A DNA stretch of 64,000 nt from positions 434,001-498,000 of the forward strand of contig NZ_JAALCJ010000001.1 in the NCBI RefSeq assembly GCF_011078175.1, in the 5' to 3' direction. This document shows positions 57,101-64,000 of the stretch, in pieces (positions within the stretch are counted from its first letter, which is position 1; every line of letters begins with the position of its first letter). Below the pieces are notes generated by a model. The model saw nothing but the letters and a program-made list of their open reading frames with translations, made no database searches and was not told where the DNA came from. The translations under genes and the position numbers were made by a program. The stretch comes from Enterobacter cloacae (GTDB lineage Bacteria > Pseudomonadota > Gammaproteobacteria > Enterobacterales > Enterobacteriaceae).

Positions 57101-57739
57101 GGCGTCCTGAACCTGCTCGCTCTCCTGAGTGGTGTAGCGCCCCGCGGTATCCAGCAGAACCGCCTCGTTGGTGAACCACCAGTCACAGTTGCGCGTGCCG
57201 CCAATGCCGCGCAGCGCGGTTTTACCGAAGCGGTCCGCCAGCGGGAATTGCAGTCCGGAGTTGGCCAGCGCGGTGGTTTTTCCGGAACCCGGCGCGCCAA
57301 TAATGACGTACCACGGCAGCTGATAGAGATACTGCGTGCTGAAGCGCTGCGTCCACTGCGCGCCGTGTCCCGCTTTGCTGAAGTGCGCTTTTTTCAGCAT
57401 CTGGGCGGCTTCATCGAAACGCCCGGCAAGGATCTGCTCCTCGCTGTTCAGCCGTTTCTGCGGATCGGCCGCCTCCGGGCTGGTGGTATTTTCATTGAGC
57501 TTGTCCATCAGCTTGCGGTTCAGCCAGGCGTTATACAGCCGCGGCAGAATGTGGCTCTGGGCCCAGATCAGATATACCACCGCGATACTGATAACGCGGT
57601 TCTGTTCAGATTCAAGCGGGCGGGTATCTACGATGGACAACAGCGGGCCAATCATCCAGATGACCGCCGCGAGCGCCGTTACGCCCAGGAAGCTCCACAG
57701 AATGCGATTGGTCAGTATAGAAAGTAGAGTAGTCAGCAT
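54119..57739 (-). CDS. tssM: TssM (IcmF), inner-membrane component of the T6SS envelope complex
   Basis: 1206 residues. Two N-terminal transmembrane helices (about 12-36 and 46-66) are followed by a cytoplasmic NTPase-like domain with Walker A GAPGSGKTT at 148-156. A third helix (YAALLALLAILGGLWLT) near residue 450 precedes a large periplasmic domain ending in the TssJ-binding region. The intact P-loop suggests nucleotide binding. tssM starts two bases after the tssL stop. Confidence 0.96.
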   Translation of the reverse strand: MLTTLLSILTNRILWSFLGVTALAAVIWMIGPLLSIVDTRPLESEQNRVISIAVVYLIWAQSHILPRLYNAWLNRKLMDKLNENTTSPEAADPQKRLNSEEQILAGRFDEAAQMLKKAHFSKAGHGAQWTQRFSTQYLYQLPWYVIIGAPGSGKTTALANSGLQFPLADRFGKTALRGIGGTRNCDWWFTNEAVLLDTAGRYTTQESEQVQDAGEWLEFINLLRKYRRRQPINGVIITISISDLLSQSAEASRQQAVNLRQRLSELHEQLGIRFPVYVMVTKADLLKGFRAWFADYDKAQRDQIWGFTLPWEQTKHADYDLMGNFQQEFSLLQQRLDAGLPETMLKEHDAKTRAEAYLFPQEFAALRPLLADYLSTVFARSNFETEFSPRGIYFASGTQEGMPFDRVMGELNRALSLPEGEESTRWDSVSKEAPIPGAKGQSFFIKNLLQNVIFQEAGIAGENRWWELRNRAVMWSGYAALLALLAILGGLWLTSYAKNKAYLEEVDAKVPMLEQQSKALQNQPQRDLFALLPLLNSLVDLPKSDAFDVNDPPVSRRMGLYRGDDVSDASQSLYQKALDQMLLPAVAMHITTWLRNDNGSDVEYSYEALKAYQMLYQPKHYDGKFLHSWVMLNLQRNLPQNVTQAQLQELEWHLTQLLEPKIQASPYAQDEDLVARERALINQQPLSTRVYGRLKRLLEHDENLKPVSLSDLGGPQSELVFSRKSGKPVSEGVPGLYTPDGYWKSFNDQIDSVTTALHEDDAWVLRATTTQEDKQQIDNAVRQLYMRDFIVNWDRFLADIQLNNSADLSQRINTARLLSGTNSPLRRLVLNLSKVLTLSRTAPAPEDAQKAEAQSNRATRTLEALFSNGDNTPTQGAVVTQAPEQLVTDHYAPMIELAQPLEKGGKTIVFDDFLKQVDELYRYLTAVQDAANSGMPAPGGDAISRLQASAGRLPGGLQTMFSNMAVGASSDTQRRDLENVRKRINVEVGGFCRQAIAGRYPLVRSASTEVTPDDLARMFAPGTGLMDTFFRDNLTNKVDTTQASWRFMPGIDGKTLPGSEGLLRPFQQAQSVRDAFFANGATTPSFKVTVRTVRMDNTILNLTLDVDGQLLRYSHGPQAVQIMTWPGPGGTNQVRMQLGLANGSTATLVTNGSWALNRFFDKARTSPGAGSLSRQATFNVDGHQVTLEFAPNSIRNPFQLPRFSCP

Positions 57740-57741
57740 CC

Positions 57742-58980
57742 TTAGTTTCCTTGCGGCAATCCGTTCAGCTCGGCCTGGGTATTGTCAGGCGACACCAGCA
57801 GCGTAATCTCAACGCGGCGGTTACGGGCGCGATTTTCAGGCGTTGTGTTAGGCGCTACCGGGTTGATCTCGCCCCGCCCTTCGGCTTTGACGCGCTCAGG
57901 CTGCGAGAGACTACCCTGGAGCTGTTTTTGCACCGAACGGGCGCGCTCAAGCGAGAGTTCATAGTTGGAGGCGAAGCGTGCGCTGCGGATCGGCACGTTG
58001 TCGCTGTACCCCACCACCAGAATTTTGCCGCTGACGTTATTCATCGCCTGTGCGATGCGGTCGATGACCGGCTCATAGCGATCGCGCACCACCGTTGAGG
58101 CCGAGGCAAAGAGTCCGTCCCCTTTCAGGATCACCACGCTGCGATCCGCCTCATCCTTAACGGCCACCAGACCAGCATCAATTTCCGGCTTCAGGAAGCC
58201 GCGCAGGTTCAGCACCGCCGGCAGCTGACGCGCAGGCTGCTGGATCGTGGTTTCCGGCAGTTGGGACTGGTAAATTTTCGCCAGCACCGGGCTGGTGTTA
58301 TCACCCAGACGCCAGTTCAGCACGATATAGAACAGGCAGGCGATAAAGCCGACCAGCGCCACGCACGCCCAGAGTGGGATCATCGGCCGCCAGAGCTTGC
58401 GCAGAACGGGGCGATCTTCCGGGTGCGGCGAGAGCGGCGGCGGGTAGCTGCCGCGCACGCCGCGGATCATCTGCCACAGGCGCTGTTTGATGGTTTCAAG
58501 CTGGGTCCGGCCATTGTCCAGCACGCGGTAGCGGCCTTCAAAGCCGAGCAGCAGACAGTAGTTGATCATCTCCAGCAGCAGAATGTGTTCGCGCGGATTC
58601 TGGGACAGACGCGCCAGCAGCTGGAAAAACTTCTCGCCGCCCCAGGTTTCGTTATGAAACGTCACCAGCAGACCATTGCTTGACCAGACGCCGCTGCTTC
58701 CCCACGGGGTCAGAGCGGCGGCTTCGTCCAGCGCCGTGCAGAGGCAGTAGCGCGCGCCGACAATCACTTCATACGGTAAGCCCGCCTGCTGGCATCGCAC
58801 CTCGAAACGGCGAATTTCGTCAATCAGACGCTGGCGCAACCCGACCTGATCGTCGTGGGAAACCGAATGACGGATTTGCGGAATCGCATTGAGCAGCGGA
58901 TTGGCGGCCGCCACCAGCTGATTGTTCCCACTGGCTCCGGTAAACACGGCATCACTGCCGGTATCCTGTCGTTCCTGCAT
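57742..58980 (-). CDS. tssL: TssL with C-terminal OmpA-like peptidoglycan-binding domain
   Basis: 412 residues. The DotU/IcmH cytoplasmic domain is N-terminal (RFEVRCQQAGLPYEVIVGARYCLCTALDEAA). A single transmembrane helix (PLWACVALVGFIACLFYIVL) lies near residue 215. A periplasmic OmpA/MotB-type domain follows (ILVVGYSDNVPIRSARFASN, YELSLERARSVQ, ENRARNRRVEITL), anchoring the complex to the cell wall without a separate TagL. Confidence 0.95.
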   Translation of the reverse strand: MQERQDTGSDAVFTGASGNNQLVAAANPLLNAIPQIRHSVSHDDQVGLRQRLIDEIRRFEVRCQQAGLPYEVIVGARYCLCTALDEAAALTPWGSSGVWSSNGLLVTFHNETWGGEKFFQLLARLSQNPREHILLLEMINYCLLLGFEGRYRVLDNGRTQLETIKQRLWQMIRGVRGSYPPPLSPHPEDRPVLRKLWRPMIPLWACVALVGFIACLFYIVLNWRLGDNTSPVLAKIYQSQLPETTIQQPARQLPAVLNLRGFLKPEIDAGLVAVKDEADRSVVILKGDGLFASASTVVRDRYEPVIDRIAQAMNNVSGKILVVGYSDNVPIRSARFASNYELSLERARSVQKQLQGSLSQPERVKAEGRGEINPVAPNTTPENRARNRRVEITLLVSPDNTQAELNGLPQGN

Positions 58981-58997
58981 ATTAAGCGCTCGCTTTA

Positions 58998-60341
58998 TTA
59001 TTCTGTCGGGCTACGGATGGCCCAGAATTCCATATCGAGACCCGGGAATTCCCCTGCAAGATGCAGGGCGAATGCCCCGGACTTGTCCATCTCGTGCCAC
59101 AGTTCGCTGCCCCTCTCGAGTTCGAAATAGCTGTAGCCTGCATGCCACGGGATCTGCGGCGGCGCGACGGGCATGGCCCGCAGCATGATGCCCGGCAGCT
59201 GAAGCTGAACCAGATCGCGAATTTTCGAGACTGGCGCAACCTTCATCTGGGCAGGGAAATGGGTTTGCAGGTGTTCGCCGGGGACATTGGCTTTTACCGC
59301 CAGCACGAAGCCAAATTCGCGGACCATGCTGGTTTCCGGCACGGTGGCGATGTTCAGACCGTGGGAGCGTTCATGCAGCGGCAGCTGGATGGCATGATCT
59401 TCCATGACCAGCGACAGCCCCTGACGCAGCATCAGCATCAGTTTGCTGAAGCAAACGGCGAGATCGTCATGGTCGTAGACCGGCAGTATGCTCTCTGCGG
59501 TACGCTGCGGCGTCCAGGTGGCGAGCTCCGTGGCGAACGGCAGCCAGCTGCGCCACAGCGCTTCAGGGTGAAGCAGCGGCAGCGTTTTCAAATGTGAGAC
59601 GTCGCCAAGGTGACGGTTGATGAGCGACAGAAGCGTGAACTCAACCATCTCAGACGTATTGAAACGCCCCGGCTGGCGCAGTCGACCGCCGATCTGCTGG
59701 CTACGCTGCACCAGCAAGCCGTGCAGGTCGTTGATCATGCCGTACAGCTGCGGGCTGTTATTGGCGTTAAGCATTGGCGGGATGTAGCTGTTATCCAGCC
59801 GCACGTGGTTGTCGTTGCGCTTTTCGGTAACGTACACCACGCCGATGGCGGTCCATTCTGCCGTCAGATCTTTCTCCAGCATCAGGGTCAGACGCAGGCG
59901 ACCAAACTGAACCGTCGCCTCCCCGACCGACATGGCGTTGTCGTCTTCCACCTCTTGTTCAAACGTTATGAACCGCGCCAGAGAAGACTGCTCCTCGCTG
60001 AAAATCACCTCTTCACGGCCACCGCGACGAACCGGCAGCGCAAGCACCACCTTTTCATTGGTGAGATTATCGGGGATTTTAAGCGGAGCCGGACCGTTGC
60101 GGTCGCTGCGAACCTGGAAAAAGGTGCCGTCAGGCAGTAAACCGCTACAGTAGCTCAGGGCAATACAGCCCTGGCGAAGCATCGTTTCATCCAGCTCAAG
60201 ATCGAGAAAGCCCCAGAGATACGATCGCTGCAATGCCCCCCACTCACGAACGTGGTTGAGGAGGTAACTTTCTGTCCGCTGAAAATGGTGGGGACGCAGG
60301 AACATGCCCTCGGTCCAGACGACCTTTTCTGCTTTCGTCAT
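58998..60341 (-). CDS. tssK: TssK, T6SS baseplate-to-membrane-complex adaptor
   Basis: A 447-residue ImpJ/VasE-family protein (KVVWTEGMFLRPHHFQRTE, VLALPVRRGG, FYFQVRS-type segments, PQIPWHAGYSYFELERGSELW at the end). The frame is open 18 codons upstream, but the ATG at 60341 with AAGAGA gives the family start MTKAEKVVW. It trimerises and links the baseplate to TssL/TssM. Confidence 0.95.
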   Translation of the reverse strand: MTKAEKVVWTEGMFLRPHHFQRTESYLLNHVREWGALQRSYLWGFLDLELDETMLRQGCIALSYCSGLLPDGTFFQVRSDRNGPAPLKIPDNLTNEKVVLALPVRRGGREEVIFSEEQSSLARFITFEQEVEDDNAMSVGEATVQFGRLRLTLMLEKDLTAEWTAIGVVYVTEKRNDNHVRLDNSYIPPMLNANNSPQLYGMINDLHGLLVQRSQQIGGRLRQPGRFNTSEMVEFTLLSLINRHLGDVSHLKTLPLLHPEALWRSWLPFATELATWTPQRTAESILPVYDHDDLAVCFSKLMLMLRQGLSLVMEDHAIQLPLHERSHGLNIATVPETSMVREFGFVLAVKANVPGEHLQTHFPAQMKVAPVSKIRDLVQLQLPGIMLRAMPVAPPQIPWHAGYSYFELERGSELWHEMDKSGAFALHLAGEFPGLDMEFWAIRSPTE

Positions 60342-60369
60342 GATGATCTCTTTCCTGTTATGAAGGGCG

Positions 60370-60873
60370 TTACTGGCTGATGACGCGGATACCATTTACG
60401 TCAAGAAAGACGCTGGCCTGGAGTTCATCGGCGGACCATTTCCAGAACTGGTAAATCGTGTTTTCGCCGGGAACAGGCAAAGGAAGTGAGACGCGCCATT
60501 TTTTGCCGTCAAGCGCCTGGTATTCCGCCATCACGCCGATATAGCGCGCTTCCGGTGAGCTTTGACCGCTCAGGGTTTTCGAAAGCTGGCCCGGCATCAG
60601 GAAGAACACATCGCTGTTCAGCAGATTCGCGCCAAGCGTGGCTGACGCGTTGTTCTGTAAGGAGTAGAAGTCACTGGACATGAAATCCGCATCGGATTTC
60701 AGCAGCAACACTCTGACCTTAAGCGGCGCAGAATCATTGATTTGAGGATGAGCCTGAAACTGAAGATTGTAGCGGGAGGGGTCGCTGTGTGAAGACGACG
60801 TACAACCACCGATCAGCGCGAAAATCAACGCAAAAAAAGGGAACCACATCCGATAAAAATTTTTATTATTCAT
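60370..60873 (-). CDS. tssJ: TssJ, outer-membrane lipoprotein of the T6SS
   Basis: A 167-residue lipoprotein. The signal peptide ends in LIGGC with the lipidated Cys at 24. The transthyretin-like mature domain (NLQFQAHPQINDSAPLKVRV, GANLLNSDVFFLMPGQ, RYIGVMAEYQALDGKKWRV) is typical. It binds the C-terminal domain of TssM. Confidence 0.93.
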   Translation of the reverse strand: MNNKNFYRMWFPFFALIFALIGGCTSSSHSDPSRYNLQFQAHPQINDSAPLKVRVLLLKSDADFMSSDFYSLQNNASATLGANLLNSDVFFLMPGQLSKTLSGQSSPEARYIGVMAEYQALDGKKWRVSLPLPVPGENTIYQFWKWSADELQASVFLDVNGIRVISQ

Positions 60874-60896
60874 AAAAATATGCTCGTGAAACCCGT

Positions 60897-61391
60897 TTAG
60901 TTCAGGATCCAGGTACCGTTCGCGCTGTCTTTGCAGGCTTTGCTGTTGCCATCGACATCAACACAGGTAGTTTTCTTGCGCGCTTTCGGGCGCAGTGCCT
61001 GTTTACGCACGGTGGCTTCGTACTGGTCAGCCTTGATCACGGCACGCATCGGCACATAACCAATCAGCTGTTCACTCCCTTCATCGGCCAACGCCATCCA
61101 GAAATGTTCAACCTGCCCCAGCACGACGTAAGTTTTGCCGGTCTCCAGCGTACGGATCACTTTTCCGCCGTAGTCTGGACGGCTCATCAGGGATGCCGGG
61201 TACATGGCACGGTACGGTTCATTCACCTGGGTGAACTCCACCGGAGGGGTAACAGCGTGACGGTGCGTCAGCGTGACGCCATTCACCTGGCTGGTGACAA
61301 TCGTATCATCGGTGATCGCTGGTTTCTGCGGCGCCTTACAGCCCGCCACCGCCATAACAAACAGAAGTGATAACAATACGCGCAGTTTCAT
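60897..61391 (-). CDS. SH3-like T6SS-associated lipoprotein
   Basis: A 164-residue lipoprotein with the lipobox VAGC (Cys18). A central SH3-like beta domain (MSRPDYGGKVIRTLETGKTY, VVLGQVEHFWMALADEG, LIGYVPMRAVI) precedes a basic tail with two cysteines (TTCVDVDGNSKACKD). It is the first gene of the leftward T6SS run, 23 bases before tssJ. SH3-type lipoproteins may contact peptidoglycan; the role here is unknown. Confidence 0.8.
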   Translation of the reverse strand: MKLRVLLSLLFVMAVAGCKAPQKPAITDDTIVTSQVNGVTLTHRHAVTPPVEFTQVNEPYRAMYPASLMSRPDYGGKVIRTLETGKTYVVLGQVEHFWMALADEGSEQLIGYVPMRAVIKADQYEATVRKQALRPKARKKTTCVDVDGNSKACKDSANGTWILN

Positions 61392-61901
61392 ATGCTTTTC
61401 CGTAGCGATATTTAGAGGATGAAGAGAGGGGATAAAATTTGACTTAGGTGCTATTGTTAAAATAGTCGGGATATTTTCAGCCGGTAACTATTTTAAGGCA
61501 TAGCTACCGCACGAGCCCGACAGAAATGGGCCCAGCATGCTCCTGACATATTTTGACAAACGGTAGACAAGTTTACATGAGCTTGTCATCAATTCAATAT
61601 TTCCCGCCCGCTTAATGGCGTTTAATGATACGCCGAATGCATTATAGGATTAATCCCATAAAAAATGCGCACTTAGCTAAAATCGTCTTTTTTCTGGAAA
61701 GATATTAATCATAACTCTATGAAAATTAATGGCTAAACAGACAAAAGAGAACCACTATCATTAACGCAACCCCTTATTACTGCCACTACCATAATTAGTA
61801 GAATTTCATTTTTTCTGTGCGCTGTGGGATATATCCAGGATATTTTCATTGTTGCATTCAGAAGATAACTTTTATTGTGCACGAGCGTCCCGCATTAAGA
61901 C

Positions 61902-61982
61902 ATGGCGGTGAAAAAAATGGCAGGGATTTAATTTCGCGATCCGAAATAACCTACTCGAAATAACCCTCCGGGGTTATTTTTT
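61902..61982 (+). ncRNA. Candidate small RNA or leader/attenuator ending in a strong terminator
   Basis: A perfect 8-bp stem AATAACCC / GGGTTATT (61959-61966 / 61971-61978) with a TCCG tetraloop ends in a T run to 61982. Just before it is another perfect stem ATTTCG-CGATC-CGAAAT (61931-61947). CGAAATAACC occurs twice (61942 and 61956), so the 3' arm could pair with either copy. A nine-codon frame (ATG 61902 to TAA) stands in front without a clear ribosome site. No annotated gene lies upstream on this strand for more than 40 kb, so the terminator must serve an unannotated transcript. The 5' end is unknown; the start given is only the mini-frame. Confidence 0.4.
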
Positions 61983-62022
61983 GAGCCTTAATAATTAAGC
62001 CCGGCTACATCTTTTTGTTCTC

Positions 62023-62208
62023 TTATTGTTCAAAACGCTTCATTGCAGCCCGTAAACTGGGGATTTCAGCGGCGGTGACAGTAAACCTCACGTAAAAAGC
62101 TTTACCGTTACTACATATTTCTTTTACTTCTTTCCAACATCTGCCGTTCCACTCTTTCTCCCGGCACGCCTCATTTGTCTCCTCCAGGATGTTCGCCTGC
62201 CGCTTGAC
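62023..62208 (-). pseudogene. Small coding relic of unknown origin
   Basis: A minus-strand frame is open for 61 codons, ending at TAA 62025-62023. The sequence looks protein-like (EWNGRCWKEVKEICSNGKAF, YVRFTVTAAEIPSLRAAM, KRFEQ), but there is no ATG or GTG with a ribosome site, and a stop lies directly upstream at 62211-62209. It looks like the C-terminal end of a lost gene. It may also be chance; the frame is short. Confidence 0.3.
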
Positions 62209-62238
62209 TTATTTTGTGATAAAGGTACTTTTCAGGAC

Positions 62239-63219
62239 ATGAAGAAGATCCTGATTATCGTACCTGACGGTGGCATGTTGTTTGAGGCCGCCGGTATCGC
62301 CGACATTCTGATGCAGGCCAACCGGCTGCACCCGGACGGCCTGGCGCAGCCCCGCTACCGCATCATTATCGCCACTACCCAGCCTCACCTGGTGATCCAC
62401 GGCCAGTCCGGCTTAAACCTGCTGGCGGACTATCGCCTGCCGGAGCTGGATCCGCGCGAGCCGCTGGACACGATCATCATTACCGGTCGCGGCATGAATG
62501 AGCAGGAGAGCACCGCCGTGGTGGACTGGCTGCACCTGGCCGCGCCCCATGCGCGCCGCGTCGCCTCTGTCTGCGGCGGGGCCCTGCTGCTGGCACAGGC
62601 CGGGCTGCTCGATGGGCGACGGGCAACGACCCACTGGCGGCTTCTGGACACCCTGAAAACCCGCTATCCTGCGGTCAGCGTTGAGGGCGGCCCGCTCTAT
62701 GTTCAGGATGGCCCCGTCTGGACGTCCGGCGGCGTCAGCTCCGGGTTTGATCTGACGCTGGCGCTGGTGGAGGACGATTACGGCTTTACCCTCGCCCGCA
62801 ACGTGGCGCAGGATATGGTGATGTACCTGCGTCGGCCTGGCGGCCAGCTACAGTTCAGTCGCTATAATCTGGAGCAGTCCGGTGCGAGCGGACCGGTCCG
62901 CGAACTGCAAAGATGGATCCTGCAAAACCTCACCGCAGATTTGTGCGTCGAAAGGCTGGCCGAACGGGTCGCCATGAGCCCGCGCAATTTCACCCGCGTG
63001 TTCACGCGTGACGTGGGCGTGCCTCCGGCCCGTTATGTCACCGAAGCGCGCCTGGCCGCCGCCCGACAGCTTCTGGAGCAGACCCAGGATCCGCTTGAGG
63101 TCATTGCTGAAAAAAGCGGGTTTGGTACCAGCATCAACCTGCGCCGCGTTTTTGAAAAGCAGCTTCATCTCACGCCGGGCGAATATCGCCAGCGCTTCCA
63201 CTGTCGCAGAATGGCGTAA
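62239..63219 (+). CDS. GlxA-family AraC-type transcriptional regulator
   Basis: 326 residues. Residues 1-190 form a DJ-1/PfpI-like domain (IIVPDGGMLFEAAGIADILM, with ARRVASVCGGALLLAQAG carrying the nucleophile-elbow Cys). Residues about 215-320 form a two-helix-turn-helix AraC domain (LCVERLAERVAMSPRNFTRVF, PLEVIAEKSGFGTSINLRRVF). The N-terminal half normally senses a small molecule rather than acting as an enzyme. It ends 78 bp before the gap-like gene and may regulate it. Confidence 0.88.
   Translation: MKKILIIVPDGGMLFEAAGIADILMQANRLHPDGLAQPRYRIIIATTQPHLVIHGQSGLNLLADYRLPELDPREPLDTIIITGRGMNEQESTAVVDWLHLAAPHARRVASVCGGALLLAQAGLLDGRRATTHWRLLDTLKTRYPAVSVEGGPLYVQDGPVWTSGGVSSGFDLTLALVEDDYGFTLARNVAQDMVMYLRRPGGQLQFSRYNLEQSGASGPVRELQRWILQNLTADLCVERLAERVAMSPRNFTRVFTRDVGVPPARYVTEARLAAARQLLEQTQDPLEVIAEKSGFGTSINLRRVFEKQLHLTPGEYRQRFHCRRMA

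Positions 63220-64000
<781 letters not shown>

Larger units (their letters stand above)
61392..62238. other. AT-rich intergenic region upstream of the T6SS operon
   Basis: 847 bp between the T6SS first gene (leftward) and the GlxA-type regulator (rightward). It must contain both promoters. I see no convincing sigma-54 or sigma-70 pair close to 61391. It holds a strong orphan plus-strand terminator (61959-61982) and a small minus-strand open frame (62023-62208), listed separately. No tRNA, integrase or insertion sequence is seen. Confidence 0.7.

Noticed and set aside
56696..57727. A 343-codon plus-strand frame opposite tssM
   Set aside because: Antisense shadow; tssM has a P-loop and membrane segments in the expected order.
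61930..61985. Possible tRNA or tmRNA end as an attachment site
   Set aside because: The hairpins do not fit a T-arm/acceptor pattern, there is no CCA end and no integrase is nearby.

Overview
The window is chromosomal DNA of a member of the Enterobacteriaceae, most like the Enterobacter / Lelliottia / Leclercia group. The left 15 kb keeps the E. coli gene order chaC-chaB / chaA / kdsA-sirB1-sirB2-prmC-prfA-hemA / lolB-ispE-prs-dauA / ychH / pth-ychF, with proteins very close to their E. coli counterparts. The assignment rests on recalled family sequences and gene order; no database search was possible.

Layout. (1) Positions 1-15375 are housekeeping: cation antiport (chaA/B/C), KDO synthesis (kdsA), peptide release and its methylation (prfA, prmC), the first step of haem synthesis (hemA), lipoprotein sorting (lolB), isoprenoid and PRPP synthesis (ispE, prs), dicarboxylate transport (dauA), peptidyl-tRNA hydrolase (pth) and the YchF ATPase. 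A MerR-family regulator is inserted between dauA and ychH and has a typical 19-bp-spacer MerR promoter. (2) Positions 15380-61391, all on the minus strand, form one large type VI secretion system (T6SS) locus. (3) Positions 61392-62238 are an 847-bp AT-rich gap with a strong orphan terminator and a small coding relic. (4) Positions 62239-64000 carry a GlxA-type AraC regulator and the start of a divergent GAPDH paralogue.

The T6SS is complete. It has the membrane complex tssJ, tssL (with an OmpA-like domain) and tssM; the baseplate tssK, tssE, tssF, tssG and tssA; the sheath tssB/tssC; the tube hcp; two vgrG spikes; PAAR proteins; and the recycling ATPase clpV. It also has a threonine-phosphorylation regulatory set (kinase ppkA, phosphatase pppA, FHA protein tagH, tagF) and tagJ. 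Transcription runs from the SH3 lipoprotein gene at 61391 leftward. Cargo genes sit within and after the core: tae4/tai4 (peptidoglycan amidase and immunity) after hcp; a LysM-like effector with a membrane immunity protein; a GHSLG lipase with an ankyrin lipoprotein; a vgrG-PAAR module with a glycine-rich toxin candidate; an evolved VgrG with a C-terminal glucosaminidase; and a PAAR-Rhs protein ending in a TNT-type NAD+ glycohydrolase, preceded by its EagR chaperone and followed by an immunity gene.

The most notable result is that the accessory T6SS genes are decaying while the core stays intact. When frames are read through, four cargo or immunity genes are each a single ancestral gene broken by an in-frame TAA and/or one-base indels: 15380-15812, 21428-22503, 30655-31002 and 47475-48464. 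Next to them is a Tri1-like ADP-ribosyl-hydrolase immunity protein that has lost acidic residues in both metal-binding motifs, and a Tsi6-like immunity remnant. Neither has a matching effector in the window, so they look like orphan immunity genes. The two vgrG genes share about 1.4 kb of nearly identical sequence and then diverge sharply, which points to recombination or gene conversion swapping cargo onto a common spike.
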